Assembly (NCBI RefSeq): GCF_000150275.1
Contig: NW_002060948.1
Span: 4,878,241-4,942,240 of the forward strand
Origin: Trichoplax adhaerens
Taxonomy: Eukaryota > Placozoa > Uniplacotomia > Trichoplacea > Trichoplacidae
Direction: 5' to 3'
Length of the DNA: 64,000 nt
This document shows positions 38,601 to 52,400 of the stretch, in pieces. The translations under genes were made by a program, and so were the position numbers. The stretch's first letter is position 1, and the number at the start of each line of letters is the position of its first letter. The notes beneath the pieces were generated by a model. It was not told where the DNA came from and did no database searches. It was given only the letters and a program-made list of their open reading frames with translations.

Positions 38601-41600
38601 ATTTTCAATGTTTTCAACACGTTTCTATCATTCGATTGAACAAATTAAGAGTCGTTAGAATCAGTTAATTGTCTCTATTCCAGACGATTTGAACTTTATA
38701 ATCTTCTCTTAAAAAATTAGCCCTTATTCAACTAATAGTTTAAACCAATCTGAATCGTCGGTTGAAATAAAATTCGATGTTAAGCCAATGGGCTATATCG
38801 AAAACGAAATCAAAGACGTAAATTATTTGAAATACTGATTTTTAATATCATTATGAATATAATTACTCGAAATAGATTTAAAAATGAAGAAAAACACTTT
38901 GAAAATTTTTTCTTAAGTGTTGCTTTCATACTGTACCTTGTAAATTCTTACCTTGAATTTCATCCTTTTTGGCACAATTTAATTGCTAGTATTGACTGGA
39001 ATAAAGTTTACATTATAACTAAAAAATGGAAGTCCTTGGAGCAAGAAATAAAATCCACTACGATTTTTTTGAAACTCCTTTCAAGTATATTGCTTCAATT
39101 CTTCAATGTATTATAATAATATTTGACTTTAATTTGTTAGTAATACGCTCAGCTAACCGATGTATTCATTATACTGTATATAATTATTTGTGTTTACAAT
39201 TTATATCGTAATCTAATGTATAAGTATTTTAATCTGATCAATATTTTTTGTTCAACTAGTTATTACACTTTATCTTGAGTAATCATGATGAAAGATGAAA
39301 ATTTGACCACAATAACAATATCCAGAGATGGAATGAGTTCCATTTTATCTGATATGTTGTCAGATTAGTCAAATTTTTCCTACATAATCAACATTACTTT
39401 ACCGTATTGATTAAAAACAAATTTAAACGTTACGCAATATGCTAATATTGTATAGTATCTGTTGTTCATTATTTGCATAACTTAACATTGACTCCATTTC
39501 TTATTATACATACGATGCTAATCATTTATTAGCAATATTTGCTTCCCTTAAAACAACTCTTTGTGATCATCATCTGCGTTAACAATAGTTTTAATTCACT
39601 TGTCTTATTTGCTAAAATATCAGTGATCCATGATATAAAGATCTTGCATCGTAATGAACGGCATATGTATACTGAATTCATGGATCCTGGCACGATCAGT
39701 ACCAAATTTCTCAACCAAATACTAGACATTGATTATGAAATTGACCATTTTGCGGCAATAATTAATGGCATATGATCATTACGTATTTTGATTATTATGG
39801 TGATGCCTATGACCAATAAATGATAAATAATTAATTAAGGTACTATACTTTCTAACCTTGACTAAGCGATTGTAATGCAGTGAAAATTACATTGTTAAGA
39901 AGTGCATGAAAGATAGATTTGATCAATTTGATATGGCGTAGACAGTCGGCTTATTGTAGACTACACAGCCTTTAGTAATAAAGTTGATCAGAGCATCTAG
40001 CTAGATCTATCGTTTAATAGCACCAACAAATGATAAGATGGTCGAATAGAAATTAATAATTAGTTGATATTGTCAATATACATAAAAACTGTATGCAGGG
40101 TTTGAGCTTTGTTTCTTTGAAGGTCATAATCTACAATTAATTAATCAGCCATTGTTTAGAACATTGTACGCTCACGATAATGAGATATAATATTAAAGCA
40201 GGCAGAATTATTAAAAATAATTATTATAGACAGACGTCCAAATGATTAACTAGACAGACATCAACTTTTAAATAGACCGTGTGAAAGGATAATTTTTTAA
40301 TTTCAAATGAAGGGCTACCTCACTTGATAAGTAGAGTACTACCAGTGTGATAGCAACCGTAAATCGTAATTATTTTAATTACAATATTCAAGGATTAATT
40401 TAACCTGACTTAACTGTAGCTTCGTATACGAATATATAGTATGATACCTTGTTAAAGATGTCAAAATACAACAGTGCCATTAGCTATGCAGTGGACAATA
40501 ATTTCCTACTTCCTAAAGCAATTTCTACAGAACTGCATTTATAATCATCTGTTCTTTTATAATAGTGTGATTTACACTTCTGTATAGTGTAGACAACTTC
40601 TTTTAGGTTAATACATAGAGAGCACTATACTCCTCAGTAAGTGACATTGCTAGGGTATAATCAGGCAAAATATTATTAAAACAAATATAACTCAAAGGTG
40701 AGAACAAAGCCATTAAATTAATTAAAAACCACAACGATAGTGCCGGATCCTTTCGTCAACGTGTGAGTAGCATGGATTGATCATGCAACCGGTAACCTTT
40801 TGATAAAGCCCTCCGGTCATAATTCGTCTACAACACTAACAGCGAACTAGAAAATCGAAATTCTTCAATCTGAATTTTCACTGATCGAATTTCTAAATTG
40901 GTACATTCTAGAATCTACCTTGTCAATGAGATATTCGATAAAAATATTTAAAAATTTTCCTTTTTAGCAATGAATAGCTGAAAATGTAAAGCGACTAGCT
41001 TTAAATGATAATTCAGATGCTTTAAAAATATAGCAATAGAATTACTTGTTCAATTGAACGTCCATTTCGCTCCATTACATAAGATAAAAAGAATCGTAGT
41101 ATACGATGCCATATATTCCTTGAATATTTTGCCCCATATTTGCTACTGTTAATACCTAAATGTTTATCCAATACTGAGACTAAGATGCACTCTTAAATAA
41201 TGACGCTAGATTAAGGATGATTGATTAAATACAGTAGATTAGGAGTGCACCATAAGCAATTCAAGATTACCATTTTATTGATTTTAACTTGCAAACAATT
41301 GAGCGATAGCTAGTATACTACAATAGCATTTCTCGATTTTAGATTATAATGAAAGTATTGCTTTCATACGTACTATATATATCGAAAAAGAGGGAATGGG
41401 CAAGTAAGTGATTTGTGTGACTTGAGTGGTAGAGCGCAATAGATTGATTACCCCGTGTTATTGCTAGCTTACACCAGAGACAATATTATTTTGTAATTCA
41501 TTTAAATCCACTGATATATAGCGTGAATATACTTGTAGCTATGTACTACACATACAATAATATTCAGAAGATTATCAGAATATTGGCTAGCTCTTTCTTT

Positions 41601-42664
41601 TTTTTGCGTTAGAGGACAGATCATACCGTACGTGATCCTAAAGCGTTTGGAATAGTTAAAATCGCATAGGTTTGTATAGTGCCAGTTGCTACAATAGTTT
41701 CAGGTTACTGTGAAGAAATGTATCCAAGTTTAATATCTGCTCATAACTAGAATACTGTGAATATCACTATCTGGATTCTACTGTATTGTATATCAAGTTC
41801 AAAGAGGCAAAGAAGAATGAACTTGTTCTACTGTTCTGATGACTTTTGTACAGTTACATTACAAGCTAAATTGAGATCAGCCGTCTTTCATAGTAAATTC
41901 CGAAGAGCCTTCCATGTGATATATTGTAATACGATGCTCCTTTCGAAAGCAAACCTTAAAACTCAATTTCAAAATGTGATCTTGCTTGTAAAGAGTTTAT
42001 GATATTACATAGTACATAGTAGATCAGTATTAGTTAGTGTAGATATTAAAACAGTTTAATAATTCTCATATCTAAAATTATAATTTAGTTACAAGAATAG
42101 ACATGTCAGGGAGAAAGGTTAGAGCATATAAATTAAATTTAAGTGATGAAGGGTATTAAGACATGTTCTGTTTTATAGCCCAATTCATAGAACAGTAGAG
42201 GAAGTTATTGCTTGTACTGTAGCCATATACAATTTGGCTTGAAGTCATCGTTCCAGACATCACAAGGTTTTCTACATATATTTGTAGTTATTAATTGTGA
42301 CCATTAAATAATTGATTACTGAAATGCAGTCTTCATTTAAATAAACCATAATAGTAAGAAATTGAGTCAAAATCATGATAAGTCCGAGAAATTTTAAATA
42401 AATAAATAAAATTGCTGTAGTAGTAAAATTTACAAGGGTGCCATAAATAGTACAGTAATGACCGTATACACCTCATGGCTGTAAATATGGTATTAAAGTA
42501 AGTAGATCATAATCCAGCAGGTTTCCTATATTCTATACAACACAATTGATTGTATGTGTATTATCATCTTCGTTTGTGTATAATAAAACATAAGAAAGGG
42601 TCAATTTAAAATTTTATCTTTATAAAATGGATATATAAAATGTTATGGGTTAGAATTTAGCAAG

Positions 42665-45632
42665 TTAGTTATGATTAGCTCGGCCGCCGTTCATATATTC
42701 CATCCACCTTTTAGCTATTCTTGCAAATAAAGGGTCCTCTTCAATAGTATCAATATGTAACAGTTGGCTGATATGAAGAGCATGATAAGTACTTCGGGCA
42801 ATAATCGGCTCAGCCTTTATAACTACATGGCGCAAATCGTAAAAAGTGTCAGAACCTGCATCATATAAAGGAAGGAGGTTCTTTAACGTTCTGATTCCAT
42901 CACGATACAATTCAGCAGCATCGCTAGTTATATTATGGGCATTGACATCTTCAACAGCAGATTTAAGGTCATAAAGACCGAAAAGGGAATAAATAAAGCC
43001 GTTTAATACTAGCAGTGGTATTTTGGTAGGATATTCTTCATAGAATTTATAAGTACCAAATACAGTGGCAAGTACACCACCTTCACTTGCTGGTATGTGG
43101 AAAGGCTTTGTTGCTAATAGCGCCGTTCGTAGGTATTTGTACTCTTTGGTCAAGTGAAACGCTCTGGTCAAGGTCGACATTGCTTGTCCTTGGGCCATAG
43201 CAGAGTACCATCCTGGCTTTAGGGTTAGAGTCAGTTTATTTATTTTATGACTAACACTGACGGGCCAGCCGCCACTTCTATCTTGGTTGGCGACTAACCA
43301 ATTTGCAGCATCTATAAAGAAATCTTTATCGGCACTATCCACCAAGCTGAGTTTTCCTAACAAGCCACTTCCTTGTAATGTCACTGCATCCACAGAAATC
43401 AAGGCAGCTTTCTTAGACAATGCACCTTTTCGAGAGCCCTTTCGTCTCCGTTCTAGTAAAAGAGCTTTACATAGGTCGATTTCAAGATCTCTAGTGATTC
43501 TAGAGAGGACATTTCGTGTACCTATGCCGTATATGACAGTTTTGGATCGTTCAGAAAAGCTAACGCCTACCTTTGCAGTACTGTAGCGGATTGTAAACTG
43601 CTGCTGTCGTTTCGTAGTAACTAGAAAGGAAATGCTTCCTGATCCTTTGAATTGAACTTCAAATCTAGCAATGAACCGTTTAAAGCTTGACTGCATATTT
43701 AACGACATCGCTTTGGAAGAATCTGCATAAGGATTGATATAGAGAGAAATGGATTATTGTTAGTGCATCATCTCGTATATATAATAGCATTATAACGAAG
43801 CGAGTGTCAGGTGGATATGATGGTATGTATATTATACACATATATGATCAAAAATTTTCTCAACATAGTACAGTATATCCCAACCCATATTTGTTTTTTT
43901 GCATGGAAACATTGTAAGAATAATACTTGGGAGCTAAGATAGAAGCAAAACATTTGTCTGCTAAAAGGCTTACTGAAATGCTAGATTTAATACACTTATC
44001 CAGTAAGATGCTCATTCAAAAATAATTGACGACACATTTTACAAACTAATGCAATTTCCTAAAAGAGCTTCTATGATATCATTATTTTAACAAGTAAAAC
44101 GTTGTTAGCGATACAGTATTTACTGCAGACTATCAACAGTTTTATTCATCGTTAGCTGGAAAAGATTGTATTACGGCACTGGTGTTGTGGTAGAAATGCA
44201 ATAGGGTAGGGTAGAGTACTAACTAAAAAGAATCAATGGCTCCAGTTTAAGGATAATATGAATGCTTCTTTGCACTAATGTTTATTATGTCTGGTCAACA
44301 TCAAGTTCCAATGCAGACGGGTTTGAGCAAAGTGGACGATAATAACGTAACAGCTGTATGATCTCCTACAGAGCTACAGTATACTGTCTGTATGCCTTTG
44401 AGAATTGTAGCATGATAAAGCTATAGAGTAGATTAGTGAGCAAGTTTCGACTGAAAGCTTGGAAATACTCAATCAATCGATGGGTTCAGTATACCTGGAA
44501 ATGGTATAGTCGTCTATTTTAACTCGTCTAGAAGAGAAAAGTGATGTACAGTATATGGTTCAAAGTTCATAGATTGCATTTGCTAGTAGGTTAAACTGGA
44601 GCTACTCTGTGACTATTGTACTGTATGATCATAGGTTGGCTAAAAGCAGATTATGGAAAAAGGAGTTGCTTGTTGAATAGTCAATTCTGATAGTAAAACA
44701 CAAAGCCTATCAATGGCAAGATGGGGGAAAAATGATAAAACGGATTGACGATTACGATCATGATTATGAATACTATTACAGTCTATCCATGTATCCGATG
44801 GAATGAAGATTTATTTGTATTGTCCTTCAAATAGCTACTAACCACGACTTTGAGCAAATTTCATGACCCGTTTATTGGGTCCATCTACGATAGCATCGAT
44901 ACACTGAATTGAGGTAGTTTGATGGACTTTCCAAGTTGAGACTATGTCCATGGATTTGCAATCGAATAGGATACGTTGATTGATTTTGGTCCCATTGAGT
45001 AATAATCGTGTAAAATGGCTTAATGCAAATTGGCAAATTTGAGTGGGATAGAAATAGCCTTTTTGAGACCACTGAGTGGAGATAGGAACACCAGTGACAC
45101 TATCGATATATTTGACTCGCTCTCTCTTTTCCACTTTATAAAAATTAAACCAGGTAAAGGGTCCTTTATAGTTATAACGACCGATTGGATCGACCACTCT
45201 TGCTTTTCGCTTGCTGATGGACCATACTTTCTCACCATTTAAATTTTGTGATTCTCCAACCCAACCAAATTGGCTGGATAAAAATTCAGCTGGTATAAAG
45301 ACTTTACCATTGAAATTTTTGCCTTGAAATGTCTGCCTATTAAAGTAGTTGATTTTAATGGATTGATGATGATTAACGCATTGATTTGCATTATATTCCT
45401 TTTGTATAGAATTGGCTCCATTTTGATCTTGGCGTTGTTGCACTTGGATTGAAGATTTAGAATGTTGAGCTTGTTGTTGTTGATGATTCTCCTTGAAGAT
45501 TGGGGTATCACTCAACCATTTGATGATATACACCAACAAGAACAACATGAAAAAGATCAAAATACGACGAATACATTGCCTATGACTAGCAAGTCCTCGC
45601 AGAGAAAAGCAACATAATGACTTGATCGACAT
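42665..45632 (-). CDS. GLCE: D-glucuronyl C5-epimerase, complete, two exons
   Basis: Exon 1 is 45632-44843 and exon 2 is 43722-42665, joined in phase across a 1.1-kb GT-AG intron to give 1848 nt and 615 residues (the human enzyme has 617). An in-frame TGA lies five codons before the ATG. The enzyme converts D-glucuronate to L-iduronate in the growing heparan sulfate chain in the Golgi lumen. A single hydrophobic segment at about 22-41 (RILIFFMLFLLVYIIKWL) fits a type II Golgi anchor, followed by a Gln-rich stem. Family motifs include PISTQWSQKGYFYPTQICQF, VIYGIGTRN, NQDRSGGWPV and LKPGWYSAMAQGQAMSTLTR. The catalytic pocket residues known from structures are kept: Glu493-Tyr494 in YEEYPT, Tyr558 in FYDLRH and Tyr576 in STYHALH. 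The C-terminus GGRANHN matches the conserved end of the family. The protein should be active. The exon join cuts the polypeptide at FAQSR/DSSKAM. Confidence 0.96.
43723..44842 (-). other. Intron of the C5-epimerase gene
   Basis: The 1120-bp intron runs from donor G|GTTAGT to acceptor TTATGCAG. It contains scattered ACAGTA/TACTGT motifs but no coding signal. Confidence 0.85.
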
Positions 45633-46135
45633 GAATGCAATTCTTCTTCAAAATAAGGGGAAAGCGAACAACCAAGTCCAAGTGGTCGACTATGATGTCT
45701 TGATGATCTCACTTGGCATGGGATGTTGAATGGGACGAGGGGGGCAAAAAGGAAAAAATCAATCACTCAATGCAAAAGAAAGAACAAGATGATCCGTTTG
45801 CCTTTCTCTGTCGACTCCAAGCCAATGTCAATCCCAATTCGATGACTGTGGCTAGTTGTTTCTTTAAGCTCCACTAGTAGCAATGAAAAAGGGGCAAAAA
45901 AAAGGAAATGCAATCTTATTGATTGATCAATCTTTGTCTGCTACGACCTGCTCAACGCGTAGTATTGGTATACAAGGCGCGTGGACATACAATAACAGCT
46001 ATAGTAATAGTAGGCAAATATTTTCGAATTGGGAAATGGATCAGTCCTGCCGTCCGGCAGTACGGTACTCATCTGACTCATACTGTGCGCTCGTGTGCAG
46101 TCGTCTCACCTGCGTGATGACGTTATTTTTCANCT

Positions 46136-46185
46136 NNNNNNNNNNNNNNNNNNNNNNNNNNNNNNNNNNNNNNNNNNNNNNNNNN
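46136..46185. other. Assembly gap (50 Ns)
   Basis: Fifty consecutive N characters, plus a single N at 46133, mark an unsequenced scaffold join. The gap sits at the left edge of the palindromic cluster, which could have blocked assembly. Frames translated through it are meaningless. Confidence 0.99.
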
Positions 46186-46299
46186 TCATCCACTGCGCAA
46201 TGCAGTGCGCATCCTGCAATGGACGATGTACAACGATTGCATGATGAATGCATTCGGACATGCAATCGATTGTATTGATTTGAACAGCTTGTTGATTTA

Positions 46300-48300
46300 G
46301 GCCAGTTACACTACAGTACTGTACAATGTACATTGTGCGGTCTATTTTGCGCTTGAATATTGACAAGGAAGATAAAGATTGAAACTTGAACTGTACAGTG
46401 TACAGTACAGTACAGTACTGTACTGTCGAGTTTTCAACTGTATCTTCTTGAGTCCATTGTCCGCTACGCCATACAGTACTGTACTATTGCCTTATACTGT
46501 ACAGTACAGTGCACGGTCCTGTACAGTACACTGTACGGTGCAGTATTGAGCAGGGACCTCTACAGTACGAAGTGTACAGTACAGTCCAGTCCTATGGACT
46601 GGAAGTATAGTACTGTAGGAAGACTTCCCTGACACTTTGTACTGGACTCCACAGTGTACAGTATCTGCCTACAGTACTTTTCAGCGTCATTGGACTGTAC
46701 TGTACACTATACTGTACAGTACTGTACTGCGCTAGAGTTATTCGATTGCAGCGAATTCACTTTCTGTTATACAAACTTGTAATGATAATGCGTTACAAGT
46801 GTGAACGGCGTATAGAAGCCGCCGCAAATCCATACAAGAATTGCTGATTGAGAGCAGTACCAACCTTCAATTCGGTGGATAGTATCAACTCTAGACAGCA
46901 ATACACAACAGTACCGTACTGTACTGTACTGTACAGCGTGTATGGAAAGTTTTTGGAGATTTAAATGAGTATTTCTATGAAACTGGGTGCTTCTATTTCG
47001 ATTATTCAACAATACCTGAACGAGCACCAACAAAAATGGTCGATTCGTAAAAGTTACAGGAAAATTAGACCTACAAATACTACAATACTAAAGTTATGGG
47101 CTACAGAAGTTTTGATAAGAGTGTGTAGGTGTTCTATTGTCTTTTCTTTGTATTTTAGCCGACTACATGAAACCTGTACACTAGTGTACAGTGGAAGTAC
47201 ACTATGATGTCAGCCATCATTGCATGATGACCATCACCGTCAGAGCGATAGAAGAAGCTTTACGCGTATCTCTGCCGTCACCATGATGGTACAGAACGAC
47301 AGGACTAGAAAGAAAACGAGCAGTCCGTGATAGAGCAAGCCAGTCGTTTGTTTTTGTTTGCTGTTGCTAGCATAAATCATTCACAGGTTTCACGCAATGC
47401 TGAAGCCGCTCTATGTACAGTACAATGTATATATACGTGACATAGATACAATTTGCTATTAACCAACTAATAGTCCATGCTATACACGACAGTGTACATC
47501 CTGTAGTTGAATTCAATTGGATCAATCCATGAATGGTCCCGGTAGGGAGTCAACACCACATAGTAGAGTACACGAAGGATCAGTATCGTCGTAATGGAGT
47601 CCATGCAGGATACAGACAGTACTACCTAATAAGTCATGATCAAGTACTAACTATAAAGAATACCTTAGTTGATGATTGTGAAGGAATCTATAGTACAGGC
47701 TATCAAGTTCATTTGACCGAAAACAGCGCAACCCGAAAAAACCCGATCAAAGGGTTGATTTTCTAACCCGAAATGACGACAATGCCTACTACAAATACAC
47801 TGTAATACGACATCAATTCTGAACCCGAATCCCTCCCTCGAATCGGGTTCAAGGAGGGATTTCGTGCTGACTTTGATTGACTTCAAGACCCTGGTACAGT
47901 GTACAGTACTGTACCAGAGTCTGTACTCTTGTGAAGATATTGTACTGTACAGTACAGTACTGTATGACTTTCGACCGTGTTAGGGTTTTTACTGTAGCCT
48001 GTACGGTCCAGCAGACTGCGTTCCGAAGCTTCATTGGATCTGATCGATGACCTTTCTAGCCAAGTACAGTGTACCACACAGAACAGTACAGTACAGTACA
48101 TCGGATTCTATTGGGTTCCGCTATTTTGGGTCCAATGCACTTGATCATCTGTAAGCCATGTACTGTACACTGTAGAATACCGTACAGTGTACTGTAAGTA
48201 TCTACTGTACAGTACAGTACTGTACTGTACTGTAGTCCAAGACTCCACGGTCGTACCGTACAGTACTGTAGAATGACAACGACTACAGTAGACTAGGGTG
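46300..48300. repeat. Dense TACAGTAC / GTACTGTA palindrome cluster
   Basis: For about 2 kb the sequence is filled with overlapping CAGTAC and GTACTG units in both orientations. Especially dense patches lie at about 46385-46430, 46490-46545, 46695-46730, 46915-46935, 47940-47965, 48080-48100 and 48160-48270. One example, 46407-46426, is a perfect 20-bp palindrome centred on GTAC. The motif is not a simple tandem repeat: units are separated by unique sequence and keep recurring, as if spread or selected as a short palindromic word. Confidence 0.8.
47821..47861. repeat. Two interleaved inverted repeats
   Basis: GAACCCGA (47821-47828) pairs with TCGGGTTC (47843-47850), and AATCCCTCC (47828-47836) pairs with GGAGGGATT (47853-47861). 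The pairs cross and share one base, as in an H-type pseudoknot. Further ACCCGA copies lie just upstream (about 47730-47770). No gene is adjacent. Confidence 0.7.
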
Positions 48301-49449
48301 AACAAACACACACTCAGTGTACAAAAACACTCATCTGCGCAGCATATTATCTGTACAAATATTAGGGCTAGGGTTAGCGTTGTGTATTACGGTCCGGTAC
48401 GGTATTATGCTACAGTTCTGTACCGGTACCAACACCAGTCATGATCACAATCCAGCAAGAGTACATGTCTAGAAAAAGACACTCTGCCCATGGCAAGGTA
48501 TGGTACTGCGCGATACGCCTGCCTATGAGTCCATTTAGCGCAGTAATCAAGGTTGACACCATCAGAAGCTTCACCCCTTTAGCTACAGATGCAACAAAGC
48601 GTCGACATCTTGTGATCCGGTGACATCCCAAGCGGTCGTCAAGTCAACGTGATGATTCTTCCTTGCCAATTTCAATCAGTCTAAGCTGCAATCGAAATCT
48701 TAATGGAAGGTTTGTTGCCATTTATTGGCATTCTTCGATGCCTTTCTACAGCTTTAACTTGTTCGATATTCAATCCATTGAATAATCAATCAAAGTAGAT
48801 GGGTATTACAGGCCATGTTTCCCCCTCCAGTCGACAGTTGTTGTTATCACCCCCAAACTAGTCATCGTCATGCCTAGGTGATTAAACCTTACTTTACAGC
48901 TTCTTTGCACGTAGACTTCTTGTATCATCTAGACCCAATCAGCTTTAATGCAGTCAGCATACAACCATTTTATTACACCACTAGGATAGACTTATGATGG
49001 TAGTCATGGTAAGCAAGGACAATCTGCACAAGAGTGAAAAGGGAAAACAATACTTTACAGTACAGTATATTGATTTAATGGAGAAGCAATATTGTTGAAA
49101 GCCGGTCAACCTGGTTGCAAGCTATACAATCTTGTTTGAATCAAATTACCAAATGAGGATTCTCTCCATCAACAACGATATCCAATCGACAATCAGCTTA
49201 GTTCACTCTTGTAGACTACATCCTCTCTACCTTTTTGTACCCTATCAACGATTTAAAGTTGCTGATCAATTCGTATGTGTATTGTTGATGATTTTTTTTT
49301 TTTCTTTTTTCTCTTTCCAATGCCATTTGGATCTATCTGCTGTACTACCATGAAATTGCCTTCATGAATTGGCCATTCTCATTATCGTTCTTGTTTTGTT
49401 ACCATCCAATTGCGATATTCTGACCGTCGCCCGCACACATGCAACTTAG

Positions 49450-52400
49450 ATGCCAATATAGTTCGTACCATTTCTCGTATTATTCAATATTTCGACGAGA
49501 TTTTAATCAATGAAAAATTATCAGCAAGAGCTGAACAACTTCGACTTGACTTATTACGATTAGCAACTGATTTACAACAAGTTGCACAAGCCAGTGAATT
49601 ATCACGCAGTTCAAGATGGAATAGTACTCGTGGTCGATGGTCTGCCGCTGGCCAAAAAGATGCTCAAGATTTTGTATCTGTTCAACGTCAGATTGCACGA
49701 GGTGAAGTCGCTCGTCAACATGCTCACTATAAGACGATGCCGTGTAGGATACGCAAGCCTCGTCCCCAACTCTTTCAATCATGGTTAAAAGGAGATCAAG
49801 TCGAGGTCAGTTTCATCATACTGCTGTAATATTGCTTCAAAATGATTGCACTACAAGTAGATAGTAAAAAACTTCAAATTACAACCCCCAACGTAGCTTT
49901 AGCTTCTGTTCATACGATCTACTCGGATCCAAATCAAACCTTGTCTTGTAAACACAACAAGGAAAGACCACTTAAAATACAGTATATACGCGTATAGGAC
50001 ATGAGTAAAAATCTTGTATATCATCCATTTCTACAATTGATAGACCACCTAATCAATGTTGGATATCAATGTAATTACTATTCATTGGCCTAATTGTAGA
50101 CCACAACGATCATTTCCTACTCCATTTTACATTTGTCCTATGATTATAACTGTCAATGTCACGAACAAACAGTTCAATTGAGTTGATGCAAGGGACAATG
50201 GAATGATTTACTGATTCATGTTTATCTCCTGTCTAATTTAGAGTACTATAAATGGCTTATGAAAATGAGTTTATTTTCCACCATCAATCATTTACATAGA
50301 CTCGACTATGTAAAACAAAGTGTACTACATTTCCTAGTTATGAAAGAAAATACCGCGCGCATGTTTAGCAAAACAGATTGTATTTATGTTACCCCAATCA
50401 ACGTCATATTTATCCTTGACAACACTCCGTTGATGATGATTAATGTCAATATTCCTTACCTTATGAATTGCAAACGAAACATCAATCAACAAAATTGCCA
50501 GCTCGCTAGACTCGACACTTGTACTGTATACAGTGCTCATAACAACCTTCATGAAAGTTCTACTACAATAATTATATTATTATTATTATTTTAAAGTACA
50601 ATTAAAACGATCATACCCAACACTATCCCATCATCATTAATGTATTCTATCCTAGGACGACTTGAATTGTTAATTAAAACTGGACATTGCCAACATACAG
50701 TACAGTAGTATCCTAATCGCCAATGATGATCTACTCGCGGTTGCACTTTGACCTTATAAACAAAGTCAATTTATTCCATCTTGTAAGTTGGATTGTTTGA
50801 TTTCTGCCACACTGGCGTCAAAGTCTCAATCCTCCCTACAGGGTTTCTATATTTGGTCTTAGTTAATGTTATATGAACTACACTTTATACAGCATACCAT
50901 GAATAAGGATCGCCTTATCAGTGTTCCATTTTGAGGAGGACGATTAAATCAAAATGACCGTCACCAAGTAGTGCTTTCACCTAAGAATGATGCATGCTTA
51001 GGTTGCTGCACTGTATAAGATCGCAATTAGCGTATACCGTAGTTCGTAGACTCTTCAAAACTATAGACATCAGCGTATGACTATTAACCGTAACAATTAT
51101 TGGACTAATAAAGAAAGATACATGCTTAAAAAGTGGCTATATTATAGAAGATCGCATGTGTGCGTATACTGTAGTTCATAGATTCTTAAAACTAGACATT
51201 AGCGTATGAGTATTAACCCCCAAAGGTTATCTATCTCAGCAAAGCAATATTAAATGAATATACATCAATTCTTCGATTAAATCAAAATGACCGTCACCAA
51301 GTAGTGCTTTCACCCAAGAATGATGCATGCTTAGGTTGCTGCAGTGTATAAGACCGCAATTAGCCTATACCGTAGTTCGTAGACTCTTCAAAACTATAGA
51401 CATCAGCGTATGACTATTAATCGTTCAAAAATTATTGGACTAATAAAGAAAGATACATGCTTAAAAGGTGGCTGTATTATAGATGATCGCATGTGTGCGC
51501 ATACAATAGTTCACAGATTCTTAAAACTAGACATTAGCGTATGAGTATTAACCCCCAAAGGTTATCTATCTCAGCAAAGCAATATTAAATGAATGTACAT
51601 CAATTCTTCTCGTCTAGGAGCAAGAAGATGATTCTGTCTTTGATCAACATGATTCAAATCAAGATCAATCAGCGATAGCAGCAAATCCCGAAGAAAATGA
51701 AAAACTAAATGAGGAACGATATCTTGAAGTAGTTGAGTCAGATTCGGAAAAAAATGGAACAAATAGCCCAAAGCCACAAACAAATACGCAGGAATCGATC
51801 CAATTTAAGCAAGTAAATGATGTTGTTGCTATCAACATAGACGATGTTGTCCGTGTGGCCACATTTATAGGTCAAATATGTGAATATCGTGTCGACGGAA
51901 TAAAGGAAAATAAATTGCGTTGGTGTGTCATTACCAAAGAAATGGACTTGTATCTATACGATACATTCAATCAACCTTATGTTAAAAAAATGAAGTTACC
52001 TGGTTATAAGCTTCATTTAATTAGCCAATATATGGGATCTTATCAACACTTTATCATCAAATTAAATCATCAGGATAGAGTCCCAAAGACAATCAGCTTT
52101 GTTATGGATAGTAAGCCAGAAGTCGTAAAATGGCTGAACTTATTTTGTCTTGCCACCCATCCTGAAAAACTGTGTAAGCTCTACCAAATAATATCGACTA
52201 CTTTAATAGTAGTATCAATCAGCCAAGCATTAGTCTTAACCCCAAATATCATCTTATATTCAACTCGTGTATAAGTGTATTTAATATTTGAAATTACTAG
52301 CCATAGTTTGAAAAATTTTGATGCTATCATCATTTCAGTGTCTGTGGATCTGGTTGACGACGAAAATCCACCATCAAAATTCCAATTACTGCAACGACAA

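Larger units (their letters stand above)
21281..42664. other. Long intergenic region without a supported gene (about 21 kb)
   Basis: The first 2-3 kb probably hold the promoter and 5' flank of the minus-strand atrophin gene. The rest shows no exon of a recognisable family. Open frames here, such as 22868-23263, 36604-36792, 37284-37487 and 39539-39775, have no family signature and are of a length expected by chance. Repeats and hairpins are listed separately. Confidence 0.6.
45633..49449. other. Shared upstream region of two divergent genes
   Basis: This lies between the start of the minus-strand epimerase and the first recognised exon of the plus-strand AFAP-like gene, so it should hold both promoters and the missing 5' exon of the latter. 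It contains the assembly gap, the main palindrome cluster and interleaved inverted repeats near 47.8 kb. Open frames here cross the palindromes or the gap and have no family signature. Confidence 0.6.

Noticed and set aside
41421-41460. Sequence resembling a tRNA D-arm (AGTGGTAGAGCGC)
   Set aside because: No matching acceptor stem and no GTTCGA-type T-arm follow at the right distance, so a tRNA gene is not supported.
45883-46366. Open frames crossing the assembly gap on both strands
   Set aside because: They contain the run of Ns, so the frame across the gap is unknown and the translation is not evidence.
48355-48380. Telomere-like TTAGGG/AGGGTTAG pieces
   Set aside because: Only two imperfect units occur, which is not an interstitial telomere array.
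50259-50594. 111-codon frame inside the large AFAP-like intron
   Set aside because: It lies between two confirmed exons, has no in-phase splice sites joining it to them and no domain signature.
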